Notes: generated by a model not told the origin, from the sequence alone. Shown: positions 9,105-17,908, counted from the first letter of the stretch. The stretch: DNA of 64,000 bases from an uncultured Gemmatimonadota bacterium (GCA_903910555.1 CAIVZZ010000013.1:204461-268460), one strand, 5' to 3'. Made by a program: numbers and translations.

Positions 9105-10364
9105 ATGCCGCGCATCCTGCTCGCCGACGCCGACGCATTTTTTGTCGCCGTCGCACGCTCTGTCGATCCTGAGGGCGCAGGTAAGTCCGCGCTCCTGATC
9201 GTCGGCGGCCGGCCGGGCAGCCGCGGTGTGGTCTGCTCCGCATCATATGAAACGCGCGCGTTTGGCGTCCGCTCGGCGATGTCGATCGCACAGGCGCTGC
9301 GACTCTGTCCGGACGCGATGTGCGTCCCCGTTCCGCGACAGGCGTGTTCCGATGCGAGCAGGGCAATCAGGCGCGTGCTCGAGCGATTCACGCCCGTGGT
9401 CGAGGGTGCGAGCATCGACGAGTGGTATCTCGATCTCGGCGGTACCGAGGCACTCTACCATCACGAGTCACTCGACGTCACCGCACGCAAGATCCGCGAG
9501 GCGGTGAAAACCGAAACCGGCCTCTCGCTGTCGATCGGCGGCGGGTCGAACAAACTGATCGCGAAGCTCGCCGCAGAGCGCGCGAAACCCTCGCGGTCAC
9601 CGGCGGCCGGCGGTGTATGGATCGTGGATGAAGGGAGTGAGCCTGCGTTCATGAACGATGTCACGCTCGCGGAGATTCCTGGAATCGGACCGAAGCTTCA
9701 GGAACGACTGCGCGGCGTCGGGCTCGTGACGGTACGCGAAACGCTCGCGCACGAAATGCCGACGCTCGAGCGCTGGGTCGGTCCGAAGACCGCTGCGTGG
9801 CTTCATGGCCGCGTGCGCGGGATGAGTGCGACCGCAGTGGAGTATCGCGACCGGTCGCGGCAGATCAGTCGCGAGGAGACGTTTGGCAAGGACATCGCGG
9901 ACGCCTCGAAGCTCGTATCGGAACTGCGCTATCTCGCCGCGAAAGCTGCGGGCGATCTGCGCGCGGCGGGGCTCGCGGCGCGCACAATCACAGTGAAACT
10001 GCGCACGAACGACTTCGAAACGCATTCGGCGGGGCGCACGCTGCCGGATCCGGTGGAATCGGACCGTGGTGTGGCCGAGCCAGCGGTGGCGCTGCTGGAA
10101 AAACTGCGCGCGAAGCATCGCGCCCCTGCGCGCCTCGTTGGAGTTTCACTTTCAAATCTGACGTCGTACCGAGTGACCGAGCAGCTCACGATGTTCGAGG
10201 CTCCGGCGGTCGAGGGAGTGGTTCCCGAGCGCGAACGCGACCGTGATCTCTCCCGCGCGGTGGATCGCGTGCGCGAAAAGTTCGGAGACGACGCAATTCG
10301 CACGGGGCCGCCACGACGCGTGCCGATTGGCGAGAAGGGCGCGAAAAAGCCGAGGAGTAGCTGA
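9105..10364 (+). CDS. dinB: Y-family DNA polymerase (DNA polymerase IV type)
   Basis: 419-residue translesion polymerase. Catalytic acidic residues are D8 in LLADADAFF and D105/E106 in GASIDEWYLDLGG. The fingers segment YETRAFGVRSAMSIAQALRLCP is typical. A helix-hairpin-helix (LAEIPGIGPKLQERLRGVGL) precedes the little-finger domain. The C-terminus EQLTMFEAP resembles the beta-clamp-binding tail (QLxxLF-like). Two positions are unusual: the motif after SIDE reads WYLD where AYLD or AFLD is common, and the Glu often found after FFAxV is absent (FFVAVARS). The gene overlaps the next by 1 nt (TGATG), suggesting co-translation with the DUF192 lipoprotein. Confidence 0.93.
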   Translation: MPRILLADADAFFVAVARSVDPEGAGKSALLIVGGRPGSRGVVCSASYETRAFGVRSAMSIAQALRLCPDAMCVPVPRQACSDASRAIRRVLERFTPVVEGASIDEWYLDLGGTEALYHHESLDVTARKIREAVKTETGLSLSIGGGSNKLIAKLAAERAKPSRSPAAGGVWIVDEGSEPAFMNDVTLAEIPGIGPKLQERLRGVGLVTVRETLAHEMPTLERWVGPKTAAWLHGRVRGMSATAVEYRDRSRQISREETFGKDIADASKLVSELRYLAAKAAGDLRAAGLAARTITVKLRTNDFETHSAGRTLPDPVESDRGVAEPAVALLEKLRAKHRAPARLVGVSLSNLTSYRVTEQLTMFEAPAVEGVVPERERDRDLSRAVDRVREKFGDDAIRTGPPRRVPIGEKGAKKPRSS

Positions 10365-10906
10365 TGAAGGCGATGAAGCCGTTGCCAGCATCGCATGCGC
10401 CAGTCAGCTTTCGAGTTGTGAAACAGCTCCTTGCTCTCGCGCTCGTCGTCGTCGTTGCCGCATGCGGCAGCAAGGATTCGGCGGTAACGCAGGTCACCAC
10501 GCCGCCGGACACGCTCGTGACGACGACGCCGGTGATGTTTCCGGGCGGCACGATCACCGCCAAGATCGCCGCGACCGTGTTCGCGCGCGACACCGGGTTG
10601 ATGAAGGCAACATCGCTTGCCGCGAACGACGGGATGCTCTTCGTCTTCGCCGTGGACCAGCCGTCCCCGCCGCAGGGATTCTGGATGAAAGACACATCCG
10701 TGCCGCTGTCGATCGCGTTTCTCGACTCGAACAAAGTTGTGATCAACGTCGACGACATGACCCCGGAGACGCTGACGCCGCATTATGCGACGCGCGCATA
10801 TCGCTACGCGCTCGAGGTGAACCAGGGATGGCTCGCGTCGCACGGCGTGATTGCCGGTACCGTCGTGACGTTCGCACTCCCCGCGGGAACGATCGTAGAT
10901 CCGTGA
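10364..10906 (+). CDS. DUF192-family lipoprotein
   Basis: 180 residues. The N-terminal hydrophobic stretch ends in VVVVAACGSKD, a lipobox-like site, so the mature protein is probably a lipoprotein anchored after Cys. Residues about 65-175 form a DUF192 domain: a start like TVFARDTGLMKATSLAANDGMLFVF, then GFWMKDTSVPLSIAFLD and a C-terminal YALEVNQGWLASHGVIAG. DUF192 has no firmly known biochemical role. The start at 10364 overlaps the polymerase stop by 1 nt; an internal ATG at 10376 would also keep the signal. It overlaps the deacylase start by 4 nt, so the three genes from 9105 form one transcription unit. Confidence 0.85.
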   Translation: MKAMKPLPASHAPVSFRVVKQLLALALVVVVAACGSKDSAVTQVTTPPDTLVTTTPVMFPGGTITAKIAATVFARDTGLMKATSLAANDGMLFVFAVDQPSPPQGFWMKDTSVPLSIAFLDSNKVVINVDDMTPETLTPHYATRAYRYALEVNQGWLASHGVIAGTVVTFALPAGTIVDP

Positions 10907-12465
10907 GGCGGGTCGCGGGCGCGATCGCACTCGCGCTGTTGATCTACGCGCGTTCGGCGCAGGCGCAGGCGATGTCGGCGGACATCCTCATCACCGGCGG
11001 CACAGTGTACGACGGCTCGGGCGCGCCCGGCCGCCGCGCTGACGTTGCGCTGCGCGCGGATCGCATTGTTTTCGTCGGCGATTCCAAGACTGCGAACATG
11101 ACTGCCGCGCGAACAATCGACGCGACCGGGCTGATCGTCGCACCGGGATTCATCGATCCGCACACGCATACCCAGACAGATCTCTCGAGCGCTGCGCGAC
11201 GCACCAACCTCGACTACATCATGCAGGGCGTCACGACGGTCGCGACGAACAACGACGGCAGCGGGCCCGTCGGTGTCGGAGCGGTGCTCGCAAAATGGGA
11301 TTCGACGGGAATCGGCACGAACGCTCTGCTCTTCGTGCCACAGGGGAGCGTTCGCAGTGCGGTGATGGGAATGTCCGACAAGGCGCCCACCGCGCCGCAG
11401 CTTGCGCAAATGAACGCGCTCGTCGAGCGCGGAATGCGCGAAGGTGCGTTCGGCCTCTCGACCGGACTGTACTACGCGCCGGGCAGCTACTCGAAAACCG
11501 ATGAAGTGATCGAACTCGCGAAAGTCGCCGCTGCGCACGGCGGGATTTACGACACGCATCAGCGCGATGAGAGTTCCTACACGATTGGATTGCTCGCGTC
11601 TGTTCGCGAAGTTTTACAAATCGGACGCGAGGCGCACATTCCCGTTCACTTCTCACACATCAAAGCGCTTGGCGCGGATGTGTGGGGCGATGCCGATACC
11701 GTGATTGCGATGATCCACGCGGCGCAGCGCGATGGGCTCACCGTTGCCGCGTGTCAGTACCCGTACAATGCCTCGGGAACGAGTCTCGTGTCGGCGCTCG
11801 TTCCCCGCTGGGCTGAGGCGGGCGGCCGCGATTCGCTCCTCGCCCGGATCGCTGCGCCGTCGACTCACGCGCGACTGGTGAGCGAGATGCGCGAGAATTT
11901 GCGGCGCCGCGGTGGCGCAGGTGCCATGCTGATCACCAACTCACGGCAGCGCGATCTCGAAGGGAAACGACTCGATGCAATTGCAACGGCGCGCGGAGCT
12001 GAGCCTGTCGAAGCGGCGATGCAGATCATCCGAACCGTGGGAGATCAGAGCGTCGCGTCGTTCAATATGAATGCGAAAGACATCGACACGTTCATGCGCG
12101 CGGATTTTGTGACAACCTGTTCAGACGGGTCGGACGGACACCCGCGAAAGTATGGAACGTTTCCGAGGAAGATTCGCGAGTACGTGCTCGATCGGCAGGT
12201 GATCACGATGCAGCGGGCGATCGCGGCTAGCTCGGCGCAGGCGGCCCGGGATTTGCAGATTGTGGAGCGCGGGAAGCTGACGGCCGGATGGTTTGCGGAT
12301 GTGATCGTGTTTGATCCGAAGACGATTCGGGATTTGGCGACATACGAACGGCCGGAACTGCTCGCGGCGGGGATGCGGTGGGTGTTTGTGAACGGGAAGG
12401 CGGCGGTCGAGGAGGGGCGACCGACGCGGGTGCTCGCAGGGAGAGCCTTGCGGCTCGCACACTGA
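10903..12465 (+). CDS. N-acyl-D-amino-acid deacylase / D-aminoacylase family amidohydrolase, exported
   Basis: 520 residues from a GTG overlapping the DUF192 stop (GTGA). The frame stays open much further upstream, but this start gives a good signal peptide (IALALLIYARSAQAQA). The amidohydrolase fold shows the entry strand ADILITGGTVYDGSG, the metal site GFIDPHTHTQTDL (about residue 83), HFSHIKALG and a late Asp region TCSDGSDGHPRKYG followed by FPRKIREYV, all typical of D-aminoacylases. It would deacylate N-acyl-D-amino acids, probably in the periplasm and possibly from peptidoglycan or other D-amino-acid sources. Other exported amidohydrolase substrates cannot be excluded. Confidence 0.88.
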   Translation: MRRVAGAIALALLIYARSAQAQAMSADILITGGTVYDGSGAPGRRADVALRADRIVFVGDSKTANMTAARTIDATGLIVAPGFIDPHTHTQTDLSSAARRTNLDYIMQGVTTVATNNDGSGPVGVGAVLAKWDSTGIGTNALLFVPQGSVRSAVMGMSDKAPTAPQLAQMNALVERGMREGAFGLSTGLYYAPGSYSKTDEVIELAKVAAAHGGIYDTHQRDESSYTIGLLASVREVLQIGREAHIPVHFSHIKALGADVWGDADTVIAMIHAAQRDGLTVAACQYPYNASGTSLVSALVPRWAEAGGRDSLLARIAAPSTHARLVSEMRENLRRRGGAGAMLITNSRQRDLEGKRLDAIATARGAEPVEAAMQIIRTVGDQSVASFNMNAKDIDTFMRADFVTTCSDGSDGHPRKYGTFPRKIREYVLDRQVITMQRAIAASSAQAARDLQIVERGKLTAGWFADVIVFDPKTIRDLATYERPELLAAGMRWVFVNGKAAVEEGRPTRVLAGRALRLAH

Positions 12466-12469
12466 ACGA

Positions 12470-12506
12470 CGAGTTAACTGTTTTCTGTTGGTCGGTCGAC
12501 CAAGGT
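12470..12506. repeat. Single-arm copy of the 1.3-kb palindromic element
   Basis: CGAGTTAACTG at 12470-12480 followed by TTTTCTGTTGGTCGGT and ending GACCAAGGT matches the left arm at 1304-1330 with one substitution and one indel over about 26 bp. The last part (GGTC GGTyrACCAAGGT) matches the complement of the right arm at 1402-1418. It sits between the deacylase and hydrolase gene ends (convergent genes), so it could act on both transcripts. Confidence 0.6.
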
Positions 12507-12512
12507 TTTCCG

Positions 12513-13301
12513 TCAGCGGGCCGGGGCGCGGCGGAGGTCGGGGGCTAGAAAACGGATTGATTTCTCTAGCATGTCAGTCGCGGCTGAGTCGGCGAATTGA
12601 TGGCCCTCGCCGGGATAGATGTGGTACTGCACGGAAAAGCGATGGGCGCGCAGATACGCGGCGAGATGATCGGCTTCCGACTGCAGCACCACATCATCTT
12701 TGTCACCGTGAAACATCAGCGTCGGCGGCATGCGCTTGATGCTGTCGACCAGCCACGGCTCGAGTCCCGAGCCCAATAGCACGATTCGCGAGATACGCGG
12801 GTCGGCCGCGGCGGCGCCAACTGCGAGCCAGGCGCCGAGCGAATGGCCCATGAGCCCAATCTGATTCGGCCGCACATCGGAGCGCGCGCGCACCCAGGTC
12901 ACGGCGTCGTGCAGTTCGCGAACCCAATGAAAATAATTTGCGGCCTCGACTGAATCGTCCGCCGTGAAATTTCCGGTGCCGTCGAAGTAGTGCACCACGA
13001 AGCAGATGATTCCCTGCTCCGCGAGCACCTCCGCATAGCGGTTGACCAAACTGGGGTTGATCATGTGAATACCGCCTGAGCCGTGCAGCAGGATCGCAGC
13101 CGGATGGCGGCCGGCATGACCGGGCTGGTACACGTCGACGCGAATCCGGTGACCGTCGCTCTCGACGAACGACGCGTCGCGCTCCACTGGTCCCCGTACC
13201 GCGGTCGGCGAGCGAAGCGACGGCATCCTGCACGCGCCGAGCGCTCCGATCAGCCCGAAGGCGATCAACAGCGATCCCTGCCGCGGCAGGACCGCGCTCA
13301 C
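12513..13301 (-). CDS. Alpha/beta hydrolase, dienelactone-hydrolase-like, lipoprotein
   Basis: 262 residues from a GTG at 13301 that overlaps the dut stop (GTGA). The frame is open further upstream, but those residues are the antisense of dut. The N-terminus LLIAFGLIGALGACRMPS carries a lipobox. The hydrolase core shows the oxyanion region ILLHGSGGIH, the nucleophile elbow GLMGHSLGAWLA, an acid region FHGDKDDVVLQ and the catalytic His in YPGEGHQFAD. The family cleaves esters or dienelactones; the exact substrate is unknown. Translational coupling to dUTPase is by position rather than evident function. Confidence 0.8.
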   Translation of the reverse strand: MSAVLPRQGSLLIAFGLIGALGACRMPSLRSPTAVRGPVERDASFVESDGHRIRVDVYQPGHAGRHPAAILLHGSGGIHMINPSLVNRYAEVLAEQGIICFVVHYFDGTGNFTADDSVEAANYFHWVRELHDAVTWVRARSDVRPNQIGLMGHSLGAWLAVGAAAADPRISRIVLLGSGLEPWLVDSIKRMPPTLMFHGDKDDVVLQSEADHLAAYLRAHRFSVQYHIYPGEGHQFADSAATDMLEKSIRFLAPDLRRAPAR

Positions 13302-13801
13302 CGCCCCGTCGATCCGAATCCGCCCGCGCGCTCGGTCGACCGCTCGACGGGGCCCTGCTCGAAATCGAGCGGCTCGAAGCGCGCGACGATCATCTGCGCG
13401 ATGCGCTCGCCGTGCGTGATCACCAGCGGAAATGCGCCGCCGTTCTTCACCGGCACGCACCACTCGTCGGCGTAATCGGCATCGACGGTTCCCGGCGCAT
13501 TCGCAATCACGAGGTCCGTCTTCACGCTCGTCCCCGACCGAGGGCGGATTTGCGCCTCGTGCCCCTCCGGCAGTCGCGCCTTGAAGCCGAGCGGAACGAG
13601 CGCCTTCTCGCCGGGAGCGAGCGTCAGCGTGTAGCTCCCGTTGCTTTCGATGGCCGGCCGCTCATGCATCACGCCGTCGTGCCAGATGCGCACCGTGCGC
13701 GATGCGACGTACGCTGCGAGGTCGTACCCCGCGCTGCCGGCGGTGCCGCGCTGCGGCGCACGCACATCGGCGTGAAGTTTTTCAAATATGATCGAGGCCA
13801 T
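13298..13801 (-). CDS. dut: Deoxyuridine 5'-triphosphate nucleotidohydrolase (dUTPase)
   Basis: 167 residues, trimeric dUTPase family. The conserved motifs can be read in order: AGYDLAAY (motif 1), RPRSGTSVKTDL (motif 2), NAPGTVDADYADEW (motif 3, with the catalytic Asp), GERIAQMIVAR (motif 4) and the C-terminal RAGGFGSTGR (motif 5). It hydrolyses dUTP to dUMP and pyrophosphate and so limits uracil in DNA. A roughly 15-residue insertion with many charged residues lies between motifs 1 and 2. The divergent hypothetical gene starts 84 bp away. Confidence 0.95.
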   Translation of the reverse strand: MASIIFEKLHADVRAPQRGTAGSAGYDLAAYVASRTVRIWHDGVMHERPAIESNGSYTLTLAPGEKALVPLGFKARLPEGHEAQIRPRSGTSVKTDLVIANAPGTVDADYADEWCVPVKNGGAFPLVITHGERIAQMIVARFEPLDFEQGPVERSTERAGGFGSTGR

Positions 13802-13885
13802 ACCTGAAAATACCCACTGGCCCGCCCGCGTGGAGTGCGCCGGACGAACCGGCTCTATTATCGTATTTGTGTGTATATCTCCTCT

Positions 13886-15613
13886 ATGACACTTCGCCGT
13901 CTGGCCGCTTCGCTGGTGCTCGCCGCCGTTCCGTTCGCGTCGTCACCTGCGCAGGTGCTGCGCGACCCCGGCAACATCGCGCCGCCCGCGGCGGTCACCG
14001 GCGAAGCAACCGTCGACGCCGGAAAACGCGCGCAGCAGGACTTCGAGCGATATCGCCGGCAGCATCTCCAGAGCGCCAGCGTGGGCCGGCCGTCGAACTG
14101 CGATGAAACCGTCGGCCGCTTCTGCTATTGGTATTCGGAACGGCAAACGATCCCGCCGGAGCCGAAATCAATTGCGGAGGCTCGCGACAGATTTATTTCG
14201 ACGCTTGATTCGCTCTCGGCGCTTTCACCCGCCGATCGGTGGCTCACCGGCCAGCGCGTGCGCTACCTGGACGAAGCCGGGCGACACGACGCCGCGCTCG
14301 CGGCGGCGCGCGCATGCAAAGTCGGCGGCTGGTGGTGCGACATACTCACCGGGTTCGCATTGCACGAGATGGGGGATTACGCGCAGGCGGGAAAACTTTT
14401 CGAGACCGGTATCGGAAAAATGCTCCCGCGCGACCATTGCGCGTGGCATGACGTTTCGCTGCTCATCGACGACGACGCCCGTCAGCAATACCGTCGCTTT
14501 GTCTGCGGCGATCCGCAGCGCACGGCGTTCGAGGAGCGCATCTGGTTTCTGGGCCGCACACTCTACTCCATGCCCGGCAACGACACGCGCACGGAGTGGT
14601 ATGCGCGCATGACGATGGCGGAGCTGCTGAAGGACGCGCCGAGCCAGTATCAGTTCGGGTTCGACGACGACGAACGCGAGCTGATGCTCCGGTTCGGCTG
14701 GGAGCGAAAGTGGGCGATGACGCGCGACGGGATCACGGGCGAAGAGACCACGCCGGCGTATCGGATGATTCCCGCGGGCTTCGTGATCAACGAGCCCTCG
14801 CTCTCCGATTCGGCAAACTGGCGCCTGCAACTGCCGCCGGTGATCGCGCGCTACGGCCCGCCGTACGCAAAGATCCTGAAGCCGCTCGAACATCAGAAGG
14901 CCGTTTTTCATCGCGGGGACAGCGCGCTGGTCGTGCTCGCCTACGATTCGCGCACGATGCCGGAACTCGCGGGTGTGCCGATCACGGCGTCGCTCGTCGT
15001 GACGCCGGGCACGGTTCCGGTGGGCTACGGCAAAACGATCAACGATGCGTCGCCGGTGGGCGTGATCATCGCGATGGCACCGTGGGGTCCGCTGCTGATG
15101 AGCGCAGAGGTTTCCGCGCCGGCGCATAGCGCGGTGGCGCGCGCGCGTTACGGCGTGCGTCCGCCGTTTGCGATCGGGACGCGAGTCACACTGTCTGATT
15201 TGCTGTTCTACAAACCGTACGGAAGTTTTCCGTCGAAGGTCGAAGACGCCGCTCCGCACGCGGTTCCGACCGAGCGACTCCGAGCCGACGAAAAACTCGG
15301 CGTCTACTGGGAATCATACGGCACCGACGCGAGCGGCGAGACGATGCACATCTCGCTGACGGTGGTGAAGGAAGTCGAAGAAAGCGGTTTCCTGAAACGC
15401 AAAGCCGAGGCACTCAAGCTGATTCAGCAGGCGACGCCGGTCAGTGTTTCGGTCGACGATATGTCGGCGCGTGGATCGAGCGTGTCGCCGCGGGCGATTG
15501 AGCTGGATATTTCGACGCTCAAGAAGGGATCGTATATCGTGCAGCTCGAGATTACGGTGGCGGGGCAATACACAGTCCGGGCCGAGCACAGAATCGAAAT
15601 CATTGGGCCGTAG
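13886..15613 (+). CDS. Exported protein of unknown function
   Basis: 575 residues from the ATG at 13886, which begins a standard signal peptide (MTLRRLAASLVLAAVPFASS then PAQ). I prefer this to the upstream ATG at 13835. Residues about 30-210 look helical, with alanine-rich, TPR-like stretches (ARDRFISTLDSLSALSPADRW; YAQAGKLFETGIGKM) and several Cys-Trp pairs. The middle part has FGWERKWAMTRDG and a late part of predicted beta strands (VELEITVAG-like) that could be an Ig-like fold. I do not recognise a named family; the FGW segment faintly recalls GWxTD-type proteins common in this kind of genome. It is probably periplasmic or outer-membrane associated. Confidence 0.75.
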   Translation: MTLRRLAASLVLAAVPFASSPAQVLRDPGNIAPPAAVTGEATVDAGKRAQQDFERYRRQHLQSASVGRPSNCDETVGRFCYWYSERQTIPPEPKSIAEARDRFISTLDSLSALSPADRWLTGQRVRYLDEAGRHDAALAAARACKVGGWWCDILTGFALHEMGDYAQAGKLFETGIGKMLPRDHCAWHDVSLLIDDDARQQYRRFVCGDPQRTAFEERIWFLGRTLYSMPGNDTRTEWYARMTMAELLKDAPSQYQFGFDDDERELMLRFGWERKWAMTRDGITGEETTPAYRMIPAGFVINEPSLSDSANWRLQLPPVIARYGPPYAKILKPLEHQKAVFHRGDSALVVLAYDSRTMPELAGVPITASLVVTPGTVPVGYGKTINDASPVGVIIAMAPWGPLLMSAEVSAPAHSAVARARYGVRPPFAIGTRVTLSDLLFYKPYGSFPSKVEDAAPHAVPTERLRADEKLGVYWESYGTDASGETMHISLTVVKEVEESGFLKRKAEALKLIQQATPVSVSVDDMSARGSSVSPRAIELDISTLKKGSYIVQLEITVAGQYTVRAEHRIEIIGP

Positions 15614-15616
15614 CTG

Positions 15617-15978
15617 AGAGCTGAGTGGGAGTTTGAGAGGGAGTTAGTGGGAGAGGTGAGTTGAGAATGAGAAGTGAGTTAGAGAGGGAGGGATGAGTTG
15701 GAGAAAGTTCAGTGGGAGTCTGAGGGGCGAGCGTGAGGTGAAGTGGGAGTAAAGTGGGAGTAAAGTGGGAGTAAAGTGGGAGTGAGAGTGGAAGCGCCCT
15801 CTCACTCTCGCTTTACTCCCGCTCCGCTCCCACTCAGCTCCCACTCAACCTCACGCTCATCCCTCAGACTCCCACTTCACGTACTCAAACTCATCCCTCC
15901 CACTCTTACTCACCTCTCATTCTCAACTCACCTCTCCCACTAACTCATCCCTCCCACTCAACTCGCCCCTCCCTCTGC
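15617..15978. repeat. Low-complexity purine/pyrimidine inverted repeat region, about 360 bp
   Basis: The left half (about 15617-15790) is nearly all purine with T spacing (GTGGGAG, GAGTTAG, AGTAAAGTGGG repeated three times); the right half is its pyrimidine mirror. Two long arms match well: 15641-15679 with about 15909-15947 (one or two mismatches in about 39) and 15711-15749 with about 15838-15876 (a few mismatches in 39). The triplet AAGTGGGAGT repeats in tandem near 15748-15785. No gene is seen in it. It could form a very long transcript hairpin or unusual DNA (H-DNA or cruciform) and lies directly between the two exported-protein genes. Confidence 0.75.
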
Positions 15979-15979
15979 C

Positions 15980-17008
15980 GTGACCGCAAGTGCGATTGAA
16001 TCGTCTCCGCGCGTGAAGACATTACTCGCTCTCCTACTGCTTTTCGCCCCGCCGCTCACCGCTCAGGCGACGACCGACTCCGCCGCCCCAAAGCCGAAAC
16101 ACAAAACTGCGGCTCCCGCAGCCAAGAAGAAAAAGCCTGTCCCGCCACCGAACGCGGACAGCATCGCTTTGGCCCGCGAAGACTCCATCCTCAACGCGAT
16201 GTGGCCGGTGAAGACGCCGGATCCGCTCCCGGGTTCCCTGCTCCCGTCGCACCGGATTGTCGCGTTCTACGGAAATCTTCTCTCGAAAAAAATGGGTGTC
16301 CTCGGCGAATACGAGCCCGAGGAAATGCTCAAGAAACTCGATACCGAAGTCGCCGCGTGGACCAAAGCCGATCCGACGACGCCGGTTCAGCCGGCGCTGC
16401 ATTTGATCGCCGTTGTCGCACAGGGCGGCGCCGGGAAAGACGGCCGCTACCGGCTGCGCATGGATTCGTCGCTCATCGAGCGCGTCGCCACGCTCGCGGC
16501 AAAGCGAAACGCGCTCGTCTTTCTCGACATTCAGGTCGGTCTCTCAAATCTCCACGACGAACTCCCCCGCCTCGCTCCGTTTCTTTCGCGGCCGAATTTC
16601 CATCTGGGGATCGACCCCGAGTTCTCAATGAAGGACGGAACACCGCCGGGGAAAAAGGTCGGCACGTTCGACGCCGCCGACGTGAACTATGCGTCGGCAT
16701 TCCTCGCGGAGCTCGTCACGAAGTATTCGCTCACGCCGAAAGTGCTCGTCGTGCACCGTTTCACCCAGCATGGAGTGACGAATACGAAAAAGATCACGCT
16801 GGACCCGCGTGTGCAGATCGTGATGGATATGGATGGATTCGGGCCGCCCGATCTAAAGAAGAACACATTCAGAAAGTGGATCAAGGCGGAACCGGTGGAG
16901 TTCGCGGGGTGGAAGCAGTTTTATAAACCGCGGAACGACAATCCGAGAACGACGATCGCCGAGATTCTGCGGCTGCATCCGCGGCCGCTCTACATCCAAT
17001 ACCAGTAG
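15980..17008 (+). CDS. Exported protein of unknown function
   Basis: 342 residues from GTG 15980; GTG 16013 would be an equally good start and gives the signal VKTLLALLLLFAPPLTAQA. After the signal there is a Lys/Ala/Pro-rich linker (about residues 30-60). The remaining 270 residues look like an alpha/beta fold: HRIVAFYGNLLSKKMGVLGEY, LHLIAVVAQGG, ALVFLDIQVGLSN, FHLGIDPEF, VLVVHRFTQHGV and QIVMDMDGFG alternate strands and helices in the manner of a TIM barrel. Acidic residues at strand ends (IDPEF, MDMDG) would suit a glycosidase-like or metal site, but I cannot name the family. It follows the purine-rich repeat, and no ribosome-binding site is seen before either GTG. Confidence 0.72.
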   Translation: MTASAIESSPRVKTLLALLLLFAPPLTAQATTDSAAPKPKHKTAAPAAKKKKPVPPPNADSIALAREDSILNAMWPVKTPDPLPGSLLPSHRIVAFYGNLLSKKMGVLGEYEPEEMLKKLDTEVAAWTKADPTTPVQPALHLIAVVAQGGAGKDGRYRLRMDSSLIERVATLAAKRNALVFLDIQVGLSNLHDELPRLAPFLSRPNFHLGIDPEFSMKDGTPPGKKVGTFDAADVNYASAFLAELVTKYSLTPKVLVVHRFTQHGVTNTKKITLDPRVQIVMDMDGFGPPDLKKNTFRKWIKAEPVEFAGWKQFYKPRNDNPRTTIAEILRLHPRPLYIQYQ

Positions 17009-17010
17009 CG

Positions 17011-17901
17011 CTATTTTATAAAACGAGCGTCTCGTCCGGCAAATCGCTTCTTCATTACTTTGATCGCGGCCGCATTCTTATCAACGAGCGTCACGTCACG
17101 CTCATGCCGGTCAGCCGCATCGCCGAAGCTGCCGCTTCCCGCAAAAAAATCCAGAAGCTGATCACCCGGCTTCGAATGCACCTTCACAATCCGCTCTAAA
17201 ATCGCGAGCGGTTTTTGCGTCGGATATCCCGTCTTCTCCTTTCCCGTCGGGCTCACGATCGTATTCCACCAGGTATCCGTCGGCAGCTTGCCGCGCGCGC
17301 GCTTTTCCGGCGTGACGAGCCCCGGCGCCATGTATGGAAGCCGGTCCGATTCCGACTGACGAAACGTGTAGCGCGCCGGATCCTTCACGTACCACAGAAT
17401 CGTGTCGTGTTTCTGCGCCCACCTCATTTTGCTTCGGCCGCCGTAATCGTAGGCCCAGATGATTTCGTTCATGAACGACGCGCGGCCGAACATTCCGTCG
17501 AGCAGCACCTTCACGTAATGCACCTCGCGCGCGTCGAGATGCACAAAGAGCGAGCCGGTCGCGCGCAATACGCGTTTCGCTTCGGCGAGTCGTGGCTCCA
17601 AGAACGCGAGATAGTCGTCGAAGCTGTCGGCGTATTGTTCGGAGCCGAGCTTCGTTGTCGAGTAACGCGCGCCGCCGAATCCCGTGCGATCGCCGTCGGT
17701 GCTGCGCTGCGTCTTGATGCGCGTGCGCCGCTGCGTGTGCCCCGTGTTGAACGGCGGGTCGATGTAGATCAAATCGAATGCGCCCGCCTTGAGACCGGCG
17801 AGTACGCGCAGATTGTCGCCCTGATGCACGGTGATCACGAGCGGAAGATAGTGATGAAGCTCACATAAAACGCAGACCGCACCCGCCTCACCCGGGTACA
17901 T
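17011..17901 (-). CDS. Site-specific DNA methyltransferase (N4-cytosine or N6-adenine type)
   Basis: 296 residues with the AdoMet-dependent N-methyltransferase signature: catalytic motif IV DPPFNTG near residue 48, then motif I FFAGSGSFGDAA near residue 252. DPPF before FxGxG is the beta-class order. Between them lie a target-recognition region and GYPTQKPLAILERIV. The stop at 17011 is 2 bp after the convergent gene's stop. The ATG at 17901 is only 7 bp from the divergent M16 start at 17909; GTG at 17838 or 17829 (LVITVHQGDN) is a plausible later start. No restriction endonuclease is adjacent, so it is an orphan enzyme here. The target sequence is unknown. Confidence 0.9.
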   Translation of the reverse strand: MYPGEAGAVCVLCELHHYLPLVITVHQGDNLRVLAGLKAGAFDLIYIDPPFNTGHTQRRTRIKTQRSTDGDRTGFGGARYSTTKLGSEQYADSFDDYLAFLEPRLAEAKRVLRATGSLFVHLDAREVHYVKVLLDGMFGRASFMNEIIWAYDYGGRSKMRWAQKHDTILWYVKDPARYTFRQSESDRLPYMAPGLVTPEKRARGKLPTDTWWNTIVSPTGKEKTGYPTQKPLAILERIVKVHSKPGDQLLDFFAGSGSFGDAADRHERDVTLVDKNAAAIKVMKKRFAGRDARFIK

Positions 17902-17908
17902 TCCGAGG

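Noticed and set aside
8072..9415. 447-codon open frame on the minus strand
   Set aside because: Antisense of the OmpA-like gene and the start of dinB; low-complexity translation from the Pro-Ala linker region.
10243..10902. Extended N-terminus of the D-aminoacylase frame (ORF open from 10243)
   Set aside because: It would overlap the DUF192 gene and dinB for 660 bp; the GTG at 10903 gives a signal peptide and couples to the DUF192 stop.
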